Shown in pieces: positions 10,821 through 22,018 of a stretch of DNA of 64,000 bases. Every line of letters begins with the position of its first letter. Position 1 is the first letter of the stretch. Made by a program: the position numbers and the translations under genes. The notes beneath the pieces were generated by a model. The model was not told where the DNA came from. It did not search any database and worked only from the letters and a program-made list of their open reading frames with translations. Origin of the DNA: Henricia sp. BOLD:AAB3569 (lineage: Eukaryota; Echinodermata; Asteroidea; Spinulosida; Echinasteridae). Location of the stretch: the NCBI GenBank assembly GCA_037783545.1, contig JBBELK010000326.1, forward strand, positions 496,001 through 560,000, given 5' to 3'.

Positions 10821-13142
10821 TTGTTTGGGACGGGAATTTGGTCAAAGTGTGGTCCAAACGTCGGCAAATTTGGAAGTCAAGGAATTTTCCGACGAACTTC
10901 AAATTGTGCATGCTCCAAACAGTCTATATTCCGCACTTGTCCTGAAAAATTGACAGACTTTCGCCGGGAAATGGCCGAGAAATTTCAGAGTTTAGGGAAA
11001 ACTGGGCTCGGGCTTCCTGCCTGCTCTGCAGACCGTGGCTGTCCGTGTACTCCTGATCACTCGTGCGCATGCTCAGTCTTGTTTGGGACGGGAATTTGGT
11101 CAAAGTGTGGTCCAAACGTCGGCAAATTTGGAAGTCAAGGAATTTTCCGACGAACTTCAAATTTTGCATGCTCCAAACAGTCTATATTCCGCACTTGTCC
11201 TGAAAAATTGACAGACTTTCGCCGTGAAATGGCCGAGAAATTTCAGAGTTTAGGAAAAACTGGGCTCGGGCTTCCTGCCTGCTCTGCAGACCGTGGCTGT
11301 CCGTGTACTCCTGATCACTCGTGCGCATGCTCAGTCTTGTTTGGGACGGGAATTTGGTCAAAGTGTGGTCCAAACGTCGGCAAATTTGGAAGTCAAGGAA
11401 TTTTCCGACGAACTTCAAATTTTGCATGCTCCAAACAGTCTATATTCCGCACTTGTCCTGAAAAATTGACAGACTTTCGCCGTGAAATGGCCGAGAAATT
11501 TTAGAGTTTAGGGAAAACTGGGCTCGGGCTTCCTGCCTGCTCTGCAGACCGTGGCTGTCCGTGTACTCCTGATCACTCTTGCGCACGCTCAGTCTTGTTT
11601 GGGACGGGAATTTGGTCAAAGTGTGGTCTAAACGTCGGCAAATTTGAAAGTCAGGGAATTTTCCGACGAACTTCCAATTGTGCATGCTCCAAACAGTCTA
11701 TATTCCGCACTTGTCCTGAAAAATTGACAGACTTTCGCCGGGAAATGGCCGAGAAATTTCAGAGTTTAGGGAAAACTGGGCTCGGGCTTCCTGCCTGCTC
11801 TGCAGACCGTGGCTGTCCGTGTACTCCTGATCACTCGTGCGCATGCTCAGTCTTGTTTGGGACGGGAATTTGGTCAAAGTGTGGTCCAAACGTCGGCAAA
11901 TTTGGAAGTCAAGGAATTTTCCGACGAACTTCAAATTTTGCATGCTCCAAACAGTCTATATTCCGCACTTGTCCTGAAAAAATTGGCAGGCTTTCGCCGT
12001 GAAATGGCCGAGAAATTTTAGAGTTTAGGGAAAACTGGGCTCGGGCTTCCTGCCTGCTCTGCAGACCGTGGCTGTCCGTGTACTCCTGATCACTCGTGCG
12101 CATGCTCAGTCTTGTTTGGGACGGGAATTTTGTCAAAGTGTGGTCCAAACGTCGGCAAATTTGGAAGTCAAGGAATTTTCCGACGAACTTCAAATTTTGC
12201 ATGCTCCAAACAGTCTATATTCCGCACTTGTCCTGAAAAATTGACAGACTTTCGCCGGGAAATGGCCGAGAAATTTCAGAGTTTAGGGAAAACTGGGCTC
12301 GGGCTTCCTGCCTGCTCTGCAGACCGTGGCTGTCCGTGTACTCCTGATCACTCGTGCGCACGCTCAGTCTTGTTTGGGACGGGAATTTGGTCAAAGTGTG
12401 GTCCAAACGTCGGCAAATTTGGAAGTCAAGGAATTTTCCGACGAACTTCAAATTTTGCATGCTCCAAACAGTCTATATTCCGCACTTGTCCTGAAAAATT
12501 GACAGACTTTCGCCGGGAAATGGCCGAGAAATTTCAGAGTTTAGGGAAAACTGGGCTCGGGCTTCCTGCCTGCTCTGCAGACCGTGGCTGTCCGTGTACT
12601 CCTGATCACTCGTGCGCATGCTCAGTCTTGTTTGGGACGGGAATTTGGTCAAAGTGTGGTCCAAACGTTGGCAAATTTGGAAGTCAAGGAATTTTCCGAC
12701 GAACTTCAAATTTTGCATGCTCCAAACAGTCTATATTCCGCACTTGTCCTGAAAAATTGACAGACTTTCGCCGTGAAATGGCCGAGAAATTTTAGAGTTT
12801 AGGGAAAACTGGGCTCGGGCTTCCTGCCTGCTCTGCAGACCGTGGCTGTCCGTGTACTCCTGATCACTCTTGAGCACGCTCAGTCTTGTTTGGGACGGGA
12901 ATTTGGTCAAAGTGTGGTCCAAACGTCGGCAAATTTGGAAGTCAAGAAATTTCCGACGAACTTCAAATTTTGCATGCTCCAAACAGTCTATATTCCGCAC
13001 TTGTCCTGAAAAATTGACAGACTTTCGCCGGGAAATGGCCGAGAAATTTCAGAGTTTAGGAACAACTGGGCTCGGGCTTCCTGCCTGCTCTGCAGACCGT
13101 GGCTGTCCGTGTACTCCTGATCACTCGTGCGCATGCTCAGTC
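10821..13142 (+). repeat. 9-monomer block (2322 bp), copy 1
   Basis: Sequence from about 10821 to 12090 recurs at +2322 bp. The shared private variant AGTCAGGGAATT is at about 11650 and 13972, next to AACTTCCAATTGTGC in both. The middle of the block (12100-13140) does not repeat at this offset. Part of it pairs instead with about 10150-10660 at 8 or 11 monomers, so exchange events of different size overlap here. Confidence 0.7.
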
Positions 13143-14417
13143 TTGTTTGGGACGGGAATTTGGTCAAAGTGTGGTCCAAACGTCGGCAAATTTGGAAGTC
13201 AAGGAATTTTCCGACGAACTTCAAATTGTGCATGCTCCAAACAGTCTATATTCCGCACTTGTCCTGAAAAATTGACAGACTTTCGCCGGGAAATGGCCGA
13301 GAAATTTCAGAGTTTAGGGAAAACTGGGCTCGGGCTTCCTGCCTGCTCTGCAGACCGTGGCTGTCCGTGTACTCCTGATCACTCGTGCGCATGCTCAGTC
13401 TTGTTTGGGACGGGAATTTGGTCAAAGTGTGGTCCAAACGTCGGCAAATTTGGAAGTCAAGGAATTTTCCGACGAACTTCAAATTTTGCATGCTCCAAAC
13501 AGTCTATATTCCGCACTTGTCCTGAAAAATTGACAGACTTTCGCCGTGAAATGGCCGAGAAATTTCAGAGTTTAGGAAAAACTGGGCTCGGGCTTCCTGC
13601 CTGCTCTGCAGACCGTGGCTGTCCGTGTACTCCTGATCACTCGTGCGCATGCTCAGTCTTGTTTGGGACGGGAATTTGGTCAAAGTGTGGTCCAAACGTC
13701 GGCAAATTTGGAAGTCAAGGAATTTTCCGACGAACTTCAAATTTTGCATGCTCCAAACAGTCTATATTCCGCACTTGTCCTGAAAAATTGACAGACTTTC
13801 GCCGTGAAATGGCCGAGAAATTTTAGAGTTTAGGGAAAACTGGGCTCGGGCTTCCTGCCTGCTCTGCAGACCGTGGCTGTCCGTGTACTCCTGATCACTC
13901 TTGCGCACGCTCAGTCTTGTTTGGGACGGGAATTTGGTCAAAGTGTGGTCCAAACGTCGGCAAATTTGGAAGTCAGGGAATTTTCCGACGAACTTCCAAT
14001 TGTGCATGCTCCAAACAGTCTATATTCCGCACTTGTCCTGAAAAATTGACAGACTTTCGCCGGGAAATGGCCGAGAAATTTCAGAGTTTAGGGAAAACTG
14101 GGCTCGGGCTTCCTGCCTGCTCTGCAGACCGTGGCTGTCCGTGTACTCCTGATCACTCGTGCGCATGCTCAGTCTTGTTTGGGACGGGAATTTGGTCAAA
14201 GTGTGGTCCAAACGTCGGCAAATTTGGAAGTCAAGGAATTTTCCGACGAACTTCAAATTTTGCATGCTCCAAACAGTCTATATTCCGCACTTGTCCTGAA
14301 AAAATTGGCAGACTTTCGCCGTGAAATGGCCGAGAAATTTTAGAGTTTAGGGAAAACTGGGCTCGGGCTTCCTGCCTGCTCTGCAGACCGTGGCTGTCCG
14401 TGTACTCCTGATCACTC
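13143..14417 (+). repeat. 9-monomer block, partial copy 2
   Basis: Matches about 10821-12090 at +2322 bp. It ends with the 259-bp form (A gain near 14300) and the GAAATTTTAGAG and CTCTTGCGCACG variants that mark many block ends. Confidence 0.7.
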
Positions 14418-15706
14418 TTGCGCACGCTCAGTCTTGTTTGGGACGGGAATTTGGTCAAAGTGTGGTCCAAACGTCGGCAAATTTGGAAGTCAAGAAATTT
14501 CCGACGAACTTCAAATTTTGCATGCTCCAAACAGTCTATATTCCGCACTTGTCCTGAAAAATTGACAGACTTTCGCCGGGAAATGGCCGAGAAATTTCAG
14601 AGTTTAGGAAAAACTGGGCTCGGGCTTCCTGCCTGCTCTGCAGACCGTGGCAGTCCGTGTACTCCTGATCACTCGTGCGCAAGCTCAGTCTTGTTTGGGA
14701 CGGGAATTTGGTCAAAGTGTGGTCCAAACGTCGACAAATTTGGAAGTCAAGGAATTTTCCGACGAACTTCAAATTTTGCATGCTCCAAACAGTCTATATT
14801 CCGCACTTGTCCTGAAAAATTGACAGACTTTCGCCGTGAAATGGCCGAGAAATTTCAGAGTTTAGGACAAACTTGGCTCGGGCTTCCTGCCTGCTCTGCA
14901 GACCGTGGCTGTCCGTGTACTCCTGATCACTCGTGCGCATGCTCAGTCTTGTTTGGGACGGGAATTTGGTCAAAGTGTGGTCCAAACGTCGGCAAATTTG
15001 GAAGTCAAGGAATTTTCCGACGAACTTCAAATTTTGCATGCTCCAAACAGTCTATATTCCGCACTTGTCCTGAAAAATTGACAGACTTTCGCCGTGAAAT
15101 GGCCGAGAAATTTTAGAGTTTAGGGAAAACTGGGCTCGGGCTTCCTGCCTGCTCTGCAGACCGTGGCTGTCCGTGTACTCCTGATCACTCTTGCGCACGC
15201 TCAGTCTTGTTTGGGACGGGAATTTGGTCAAAGTGTGGTCCAAACGTCGGCAAATTTGGAAGTCAAGATATTTTCCGACGAACTTCAAATTTTGCATGCT
15301 CCAAACAGTCTATATTCCGCACTTGTCCTGAAAAATTGACAGACTTTCGCCGGGAAATGGCCGAGAAATTTCAGAGTTTAGGAAAAACTGGGCTCGGGCT
15401 TCCTGCCTGCTCTGCAGACCGTGGCTGTCCGTGTACTCCTGATCACTCGTGCGCATGCTCAGTCTTGTTTAGGACGGGAATTTGGTCAAAGTGTGGTCCA
15501 AACGTCGGAAAATTTGGTAGTCAAGAAATTTTCCGACGAACTTCAAATTTTGCATGCTCTAAACAGTCTATATTCCGCACTTGTCCTGAAAAATTGACAG
15601 ACTGTCGCCGGGAAATGGCCGAGAAATTTCAGAGTTTAGGGAAACCTGGGCTCGGGCTTCCTGCCTGCTCTGCAGACCGTGGCTGTCCGTGTACTCCTGA
15701 TCACTC
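14418..15706 (+). repeat. 5-monomer unit (1289 bp), copy 1
   Basis: Linked private variants identify the unit: GTGGCAGTCCGTG with GCGCAAGCTCAG near 14680, ACGTCGACAAATTT near 14729 (which creates a GTCGAC site), GGACAAACTTGGCTC near 14864, CAAGATATTTTCC near 15265, TGTTTAGGACGGG near 15467 and TGCTCTAAACAG near 15556. All recur 1289 bp downstream. Confidence 0.88.
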
Positions 15707-16995
15707 TTGCGCACGCTCAGTCTTGTTTGGGACGGGAATTTGGTCAAAGTGTGGTCCAAACGTCGGCAAATTTGGAAGTCAAGAAATTTCCGACGAACTT
15801 CAAATTTTGCATGCTCCAAACAGTCTATATTCCGCACTTGTCCTCAAAAATTGACAGACTTTCGCCGGGAAATGGCCGAGAAATTTCAGAGTTTAGGAAA
15901 AACTGGGCTCGGGCTTCCTGCCTGCTCTGCAGACCGTGGCAGTCCGTGTACTCCTGATCACTCGTGCGCAAGCTCAGTCTTGTTTGGGACGGGAATTTGG
16001 TCAAAGTGTGGTCCAAACGTCGACAAATTTGGAAGTCAAGGAATTTTCCGACGAACTTCAAATTTTGCATGCTCCAAACAGTCTATATTCCGCACTTGTC
16101 CTGAAAAATTGACAGACTTTCGCCGTGAAATGGCCGAGAAATTTCAGAGTTTAGGACAAACTTGGCTCGGGCTTCCTGCCTGCTCTGCAGACCGTGGCTG
16201 TCCGTGTACTCCTGATCACTCGTGCGCATGCTCAGTCTTGTTTGGGACGGGAATTTGGTCAAAGTGTGGTCCAAACGTCGGCAAATTTGGAAGTCAAGGA
16301 ATTTTCCGACGAACTTCAAATTTTGCATGCTCCAAACAGTCTATATTCCGCACTTGTCCTGAAAAATTGACAGACTTTCGCCGTGAAATGGCCGAGAAAT
16401 TTTAGAGTTTAGGGAAAACTGGGCTCGGGCTTCCTGCCTGCTCTGCAGACCGTGGCTGTCCGTGTACTCCTGATCACTCTTGCGCACGCTCAGTCTTGTT
16501 TGGGACGGGAATTTGGTCAAAGTGTGGTCCAAACGTCGGCAAATTTGGAAGTCAAGATATTTTCCGACGAACTTCAAATTTTGCATGCTCCAAACAGTCT
16601 ATATTCCGCACTTGTCCTGAAAAATTGACAGACTTTCGCCGGGAAATGGCCGAGAAATTTCAGAGTTTAGGAAAAACTGGGCTCGGGCTTCCTGCCTGCT
16701 CTGCAGACCGTGGCTGTCCGTGTACTCCTGATCACTCGTGCGCATGCTCAGTCTTGTTTAGGACGGGAATTTGGTCAAAGTGTGGTCCAAACGTCGGAAA
16801 ATTTGGTAGTCAAGAAATTTTCCGACGAACTTCAAATTTTGCATGCTCTAAACAGTCTATATTCCGCACTTGTCCTGAAAAATTGACAGACTGTCGCCGG
16901 GAAATGGCCGAGAAATTTCAGAGTTTAGGGAAACCTGGGCTCGGGCTTCCTGCCTGCTCTGCAGACCGTGGCTGTCCGTGTACTCCTGATCACTC
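15707..16995 (+). repeat. 5-monomer unit (1289 bp), copy 2
   Basis: Carries the same ordered set of private variants as 14418-15706. A small difference is CTTGTCCTCAAAAATTG near 15840, where copy 1 has CCTGAAAAATTG. The copy's end overlaps the start of a 3-mer duplication. Confidence 0.88.
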
Positions 16996-18301
16996 GTGCG
17001 CATGCTCAGTCTTGTTTGGGACGGGAATTTGGTCAAAGTGTGGTCCAAACGTCGGCAAATTTGGAAGTCAAGGAATTTTCCGACGAACTTCAAATTTGCA
17101 TGCTCCAAACAGTCTATATTCCGCACTTGTCCTGAAAAATTGACAGACTTTCGCCGGGAAATGGCCGAGAAATTTCAGAGCTTAGGGAAAACTGGGCTCG
17201 GGCTTCCTGCCTGCTCTGCAGACCGTGGCTGTCCGTGTACTCCTGATCACTCGTGCGCATGCTCAGTGTTGTTTGGGACGGGAATTTGGTCAAAGTGTGG
17301 TCCAAACGTCGGCAAATTTGGAAGTCAAGACATTTTCCGACGAACTTCAAATTTTGCATGCTCCAAACAGTCTATATTCCGCACTTGTCCTGAAAAATTG
17401 ACAGACTTTCGCCGGGAAATGGCCGAGAAATTTCATAGTTTAGGGAAAACTAGGCTCGGGCTTCCTGCCTGCTCTGCAGACCGTGGCTGTCCGTGTACTC
17501 CTGATCACTCGTGCGCATGCTCAGTCTTGTTTAGGACGGGAATTTGGTCAAAGTGTGGTCCAAACGTCGGAAAATTTGGTAGTCAAGAAATTTTCCGACG
17601 AACTTCAAATTTTGCATGCTCTAAACAGTCTATATTCCGCACTTGTCCTGAAAAATTGACAGACTGTCGCCGGGAAATGGCCGAGAAATTTCAGAGTTTA
17701 GGGAAACCTGGGCTCGGGCTTCCTGCCTGCTCTGCAGACCGTGGCTGTCCGTGTACTCCTGATCACTCGTGCGCATGCTCAGTCTTGTTTGGGACGGGAA
17801 TTTGGTCAAAGTGTGGTCCAAACGTCGGCAAATTTGGAAGTCAAGGAATTTTCCGACGAACTTCAAATTTGCATGCTCCAAACAGTCTATATTCCGCACT
17901 TGTCCTGAAAAATTGACAGACTTTCGCCGGGAAATGGCCGAGAAATTTCAGAGCTTAGGGAAAACTGGGCTCGGGCTTCCTGCCTGCTCTGCAGACCGTG
18001 GCTGTCCGTGTACTCCTGATCACTCGTGCGCATGCTCAGTGTTGTTTGGGACGGGAATTTGGTCAAAGTGTGGTCCAAACGTCGGCAAATTTGGAAGTCA
18101 AGACATTTTCCGACGAACTTCAAATTTTGCATGCTCCAAACAGTCTATATTCCGCACTTGTCCTGAAAAATTGACAGACTTTCGCCGGGAAATGGCCGAG
18201 AAATTTCATAGTTTAGGGAAAACTAGGCTCGGGCTTCCTGCCTGCTCTGCAGACCGTGGCTGTCCGTGTACTCCTGATCACTCGTGCGCATGCTCAGTCT
18301 T
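16996..18301 (+). repeat. 3-monomer unit (773 bp), about 1.7 copies
   Basis: Variants recur at 773 bp: TGTTTAGGACGGG at about 16756 and 17529, AAAACTAGGCTCGG at about 17449 and 18222, and the one-T-short CAAATTTGCATGC at about 17093 and 17866. Similarity breaks near 18302, where the TTTAGGAC variant is replaced by TTTGGGAC. The 257-bp monomer explains 773 instead of 774. Confidence 0.85.
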
Positions 18302-20535
18302 GTTTGGGACGGGAATTTGGTCAAAGTGTGGTCCAAACGTCGGCAAATTTGGAAGTCAAGGAATTTTCCGACGAACTTCAAATTTTGCATGCTCCAAACA
18401 GTCTATATTCCGCACTTGTCCTGAAAAATTGACAGACTTTCGCCGGGAAATGGCCGAGAAATTTCAGAGTTTAGGGAAAACTGGGCTCGGGCTTCCTGCC
18501 TGCTCTGCAGACCGTGGCTGTCCGTGTACTCCTGATCACTCGTGCGCATGCTCAGTCTTGTTTGGGACGGGAATTTGGTCAAAGTGTGGTCCAAACGTCG
18601 GCAAATTTGGAAGTCAAGGAATTTTCCGACGAACTTAAAATTGTGCATGCTCCAAACAGTCTATATTCCGCACTTGTCCTGAAAAATTGACAGACTTTCG
18701 CCGGGAAATGGCCGAGAAATTTCAGAGTTTAGAGAAAACTGGGCTCGGGCTTCCTGCCTGCTCTGCAGACCCAGACCGTGGCAGTCCGTGTACTCCTGAT
18801 CACTCGTGCGCATGCTCAGTCTTGTTTGGGACGGGAATTTGGTCAAAGTGTGGTCCAAACGTGGGCAAATTTGGAAGTCAAGGAATTTTCCGACGAACTT
18901 CGAATTTTGCATGCTCCAAACAGTCTATATTCCGCACTTGTCCTGAAAAATTGACAGACTTTCGCCGTGAAATGGCCGAGAAATTTCAGAGTTTAGGAAA
19001 AACTGGGCTCGGGCTTCCTGCCTGCTCTGCAGACCGTGGCTGTCCGTGTACTCCTGATCACTCGTGCGCATGCTCAGTCTTGTTTGGGACGGGAATTTGG
19101 TCAAAGTGTGGTCCAAACGTCGGCAAATTTGGAAGTCAAGGAATTTTCCGACGAACTTCAAATTTTGCATGCTCCAAACAGTCTATATTCCGCACTTGTC
19201 CTGAAAAATTGACAGACTTTCGCCGGGAAATGGCCGAGAAATTTCAGAGTTTAGGGAAAACTGGGCTCGGGCTTCCTGCCTGCTCTGCAGACCGTGGCTG
19301 TCCGTGTACTCCTGATCACTCGTGCGCATGCTCAGTCTTGTTTGGGACGGGAATTTTGTCAAAGTGTGGTCCAAACGTCGGCAAATTTGGAAGTCAAGGA
19401 ATTTTCCGACGAACTTCAAATTTTGCATGCTCCAAACAGTCTATATTCCGCACTTGTCCTGAAAAAATTGACAGACTTTCGCCGTGAAATGGCCGAGAAA
19501 TTTTAGAGTTTAGGGAAAACTGGGCTCGGGCTTCCTGCCTGCTCTGCAGACCGTGGCTGTCCGTGTACTCCTGATCACTCTTGCGCACGCTCAGTCTTGT
19601 TTGGGACGGGAATTTGGTCAAAGTGTGGTCCAAACGTCGGCAAATTTGGAAGTCAAGAAATTTCCGACGAACTTCAAATTTTGCATGCTCCAAACAGTCT
19701 ATATTCCGCACTTGTCCTGAAAAATTGACAGACTTTCGCCGGGAAATGGCCGAGAAATTTCAGAGTTTAGGAAAAACTGGGCTCGGGCTTCCTGCCTGCT
19801 CTGCAGACCGTGGCAGTCCGTGTACTCCTGATCACTCGTGCGCATGCTCAGTCTTGTTTGGGACGGGAATTTGGTCAAAGTGTGGTCCAAACGTCGGCAA
19901 ATTTGGAAGTCAAGGAATTTTCCGACGAACTTCAAATTGTGCATGCTCCAAACAGTCTATATTCCGCACTTGTCCTGAACAATTGACAGACTTTCGCCGG
20001 GAAATGGCCGAGAAATTTCAGAGTTTAGGGAAAACTGGGCTCGTGCTTCCTGCCTGCTCTGCAGACCGTGGCTGTCCGTGTACTCCTGATCACTCGTGCG
20101 CATGCTCAGTCTTGTTTGGGACGGGAATTTGGTCAAAGTGTGGTCCAAACGTCGGCAAATTTGGTAGTCAAGACATTTTCCGACGAACTTCAAATTTTGC
20201 ATGCTCCAAACAGTCTATATTCCGCACTTGTCCTGAAAAATTGACAGACTTTCGCCGTAAAATGGCCGAGAAATTTCAGAGTTTAGGACAAACTGGGCTC
20301 GGGCTTCCTGCCTGCTCTGCAGACCGTGGCTGTCCGTGTACTCCTGATCACTCGTGCGCATGCTCAGTCTTGTTTGGGACGGGAATTTGGTCAAAGTGTG
20401 GTCCAAACGTCGGCAAATTTGGAAGTCAAGATATTTTCCGACGAACTTCAAATTTTGCATGCTCCAAACAGTCTATATTCCGCACTTGTCCAGAAAAATT
20501 GACAGACTTTCGCCGTGAAATGGCCGAGAAATTTT
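18302..20535 (+). repeat. Irregular satellite block
   Basis: About 8.7 monomers with no internal higher-order period that I can see. It holds the first CTTAAAATTGTGC variant (near 18636, next seen at about 28440), the only 6-bp insertion in the window, a 259-bp form near 19464 with a 257-bp form near 19660, and the first GAACAATTGAC variant near 19978. Confidence 0.75.
18765..18776 (+). repeat. 6-bp tandem duplication CAGACCCAGACC
   Basis: The consensus CTGCAGACCGTGG is expanded to CTGCAGACCCAGACCGTGG by one extra CAGACC. It is the only indel in the window that is not a single base. No other monomer shares it, which suggests a recent slippage event that has not spread. Confidence 0.9.
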
Positions 20536-21565
20536 AGAGTTTAGGGAAAACTGGGCTCGGGCTTCCTGCCTGCTCTGCAGACCGTGGCTGTCCGTGTACT
20601 CCTGATCACTCGTGCGCATGCTCAGTCTTGTTTGGGACGGGAATTTTGTCAAAGTGTGGTCCAAACGTCGTCAAATTTGGTAGTCAAGAAATTGCCGACG
20701 AACTTCAAATTTTGCATGCTCCAAACAGTCTATATTCCGCACTTGTACTGAAAAATTGACAGACTGTCCCCGGGAATTGGCCGAGAAATTTCAGAGTTTA
20801 GGGAAACCTGGGCTCGGGCTTCCTGCCTGCTCTGCAGACCGTGGCTGTCCGTGTACTCCTGATCACTCGTGCGCATGCTCAGTCTTGTTTGGGACGGGAA
20901 TTTGGTCAAAGTGTGGTCCAAACGTCGGCAAATTTGGAAGTCAAGGAATTTTCCGACGAACTTCAAATTTGCATGCTCCAAACAGTCTATATTCCGCACT
21001 TGTCCTGAAAAATTGACAGACTTTCGCCGGGAAATGGCCGAGAAATTTCAGAGTTTAGGACAAACTGGGCTCGGGCTTCCTGCCTGCTCTGCAGACCGTG
21101 GCTGTCCGTGTACTCCTGATCACTCGTGCGCATGCTCAGTCTTGTTTGGGACGGGAATTTTGTCAAAGTGTGGTCCAAACGTCGTCAAATTTGGTAGTCA
21201 AGAAATTTTCCGACGAACTTCAAATTTTGCATGCTCCAAACAGTCTATATTCCGCACTTGTACTGAAAAATTGACAGACTGTCGCCGGGAAATGGCCGAG
21301 AAATTTCAGAGTTTAGGGAAACCTGGGCTCGGGCTTCCTGCCTGCTCTGCAGACCGTGGCTGTCCGTGTACTCCTGATCACTCGTGCGCATGCTCAGTCT
21401 TGTTTGGGACGGGAATTTGGTCAAAGTGTGGTCCAAACGTCGGCAAATTTGGAAGTCAAGGAATTTTCCGACGAACTTCAAATTTGCATGCTCCAAACAG
21501 TCTATATTCCGCACTTGTCCTGAAAAATTGACAGACTTTCGCCGGGAAATGGCCGAGAAATTTCA
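20536..21565 (+). repeat. Dimer (515 bp) in tandem
   Basis: Two-monomer periodicity: ACGTCGTCAAATTTGG at about 20666 and 21181, CTTGTACTGAAAAATTG at about 20741 and 21256, and a 257-bp CAAATTTGCATGC form near 20968 and 21480. The first copy has a decayed GAAATTGCCGACG near 20690 and GTCCCCGGGAATTGG near 20765, not shared by the second. Confidence 0.82.
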
Positions 21566-22018
21566 GAGCTTAGGGAAAACTGGGCTCGGGCTTCCTGCCT
21601 GCTCTGCAGACCGTGGCTGTCCGTGTACTCCTGATCACTCGTGCGCATGCTCAGTGTTGTTTGGGACGGGAATTTGGTCAAAGTGTGGTCCAAACGTCGG
21701 CAAATTTGGTAGTCAAGACATTTTCCGACGAACTTCAAATTTTGCATGCTCCAAACAGTCTATATTCCGCACTTGTCCTGAAAAAAATGACAGACTTTCG
21801 CCGGGAAATGGCCGAGAAATTTCATAGTTTAGGGAAAACTGGGCTCGGGCTTCCTGCCTGCTCTGCAGACCGTGGCTGTCCGTGTACTCCTGATCACTCG
21901 TGCGCATGCTCAGTCTTGTTTGGGACGGGAATTTGGTCAAAGTGTGGTCCAAACGTCGGCAAATTTGGAAGTCAAGGAATTTTCCGACGAACTTCAAATT
22001 TTGCATGCTCCAAACAGT
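21566..22018 (+). repeat. Satellite, about two monomers
   Basis: These monomers link the dimers to the 11-mer block. The one notable feature is CTGAAAAAAATGACAG near 21780, a 259-bp form in which the usual AATTG has become AAATG. I saw no other copy of it. Confidence 0.75.
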
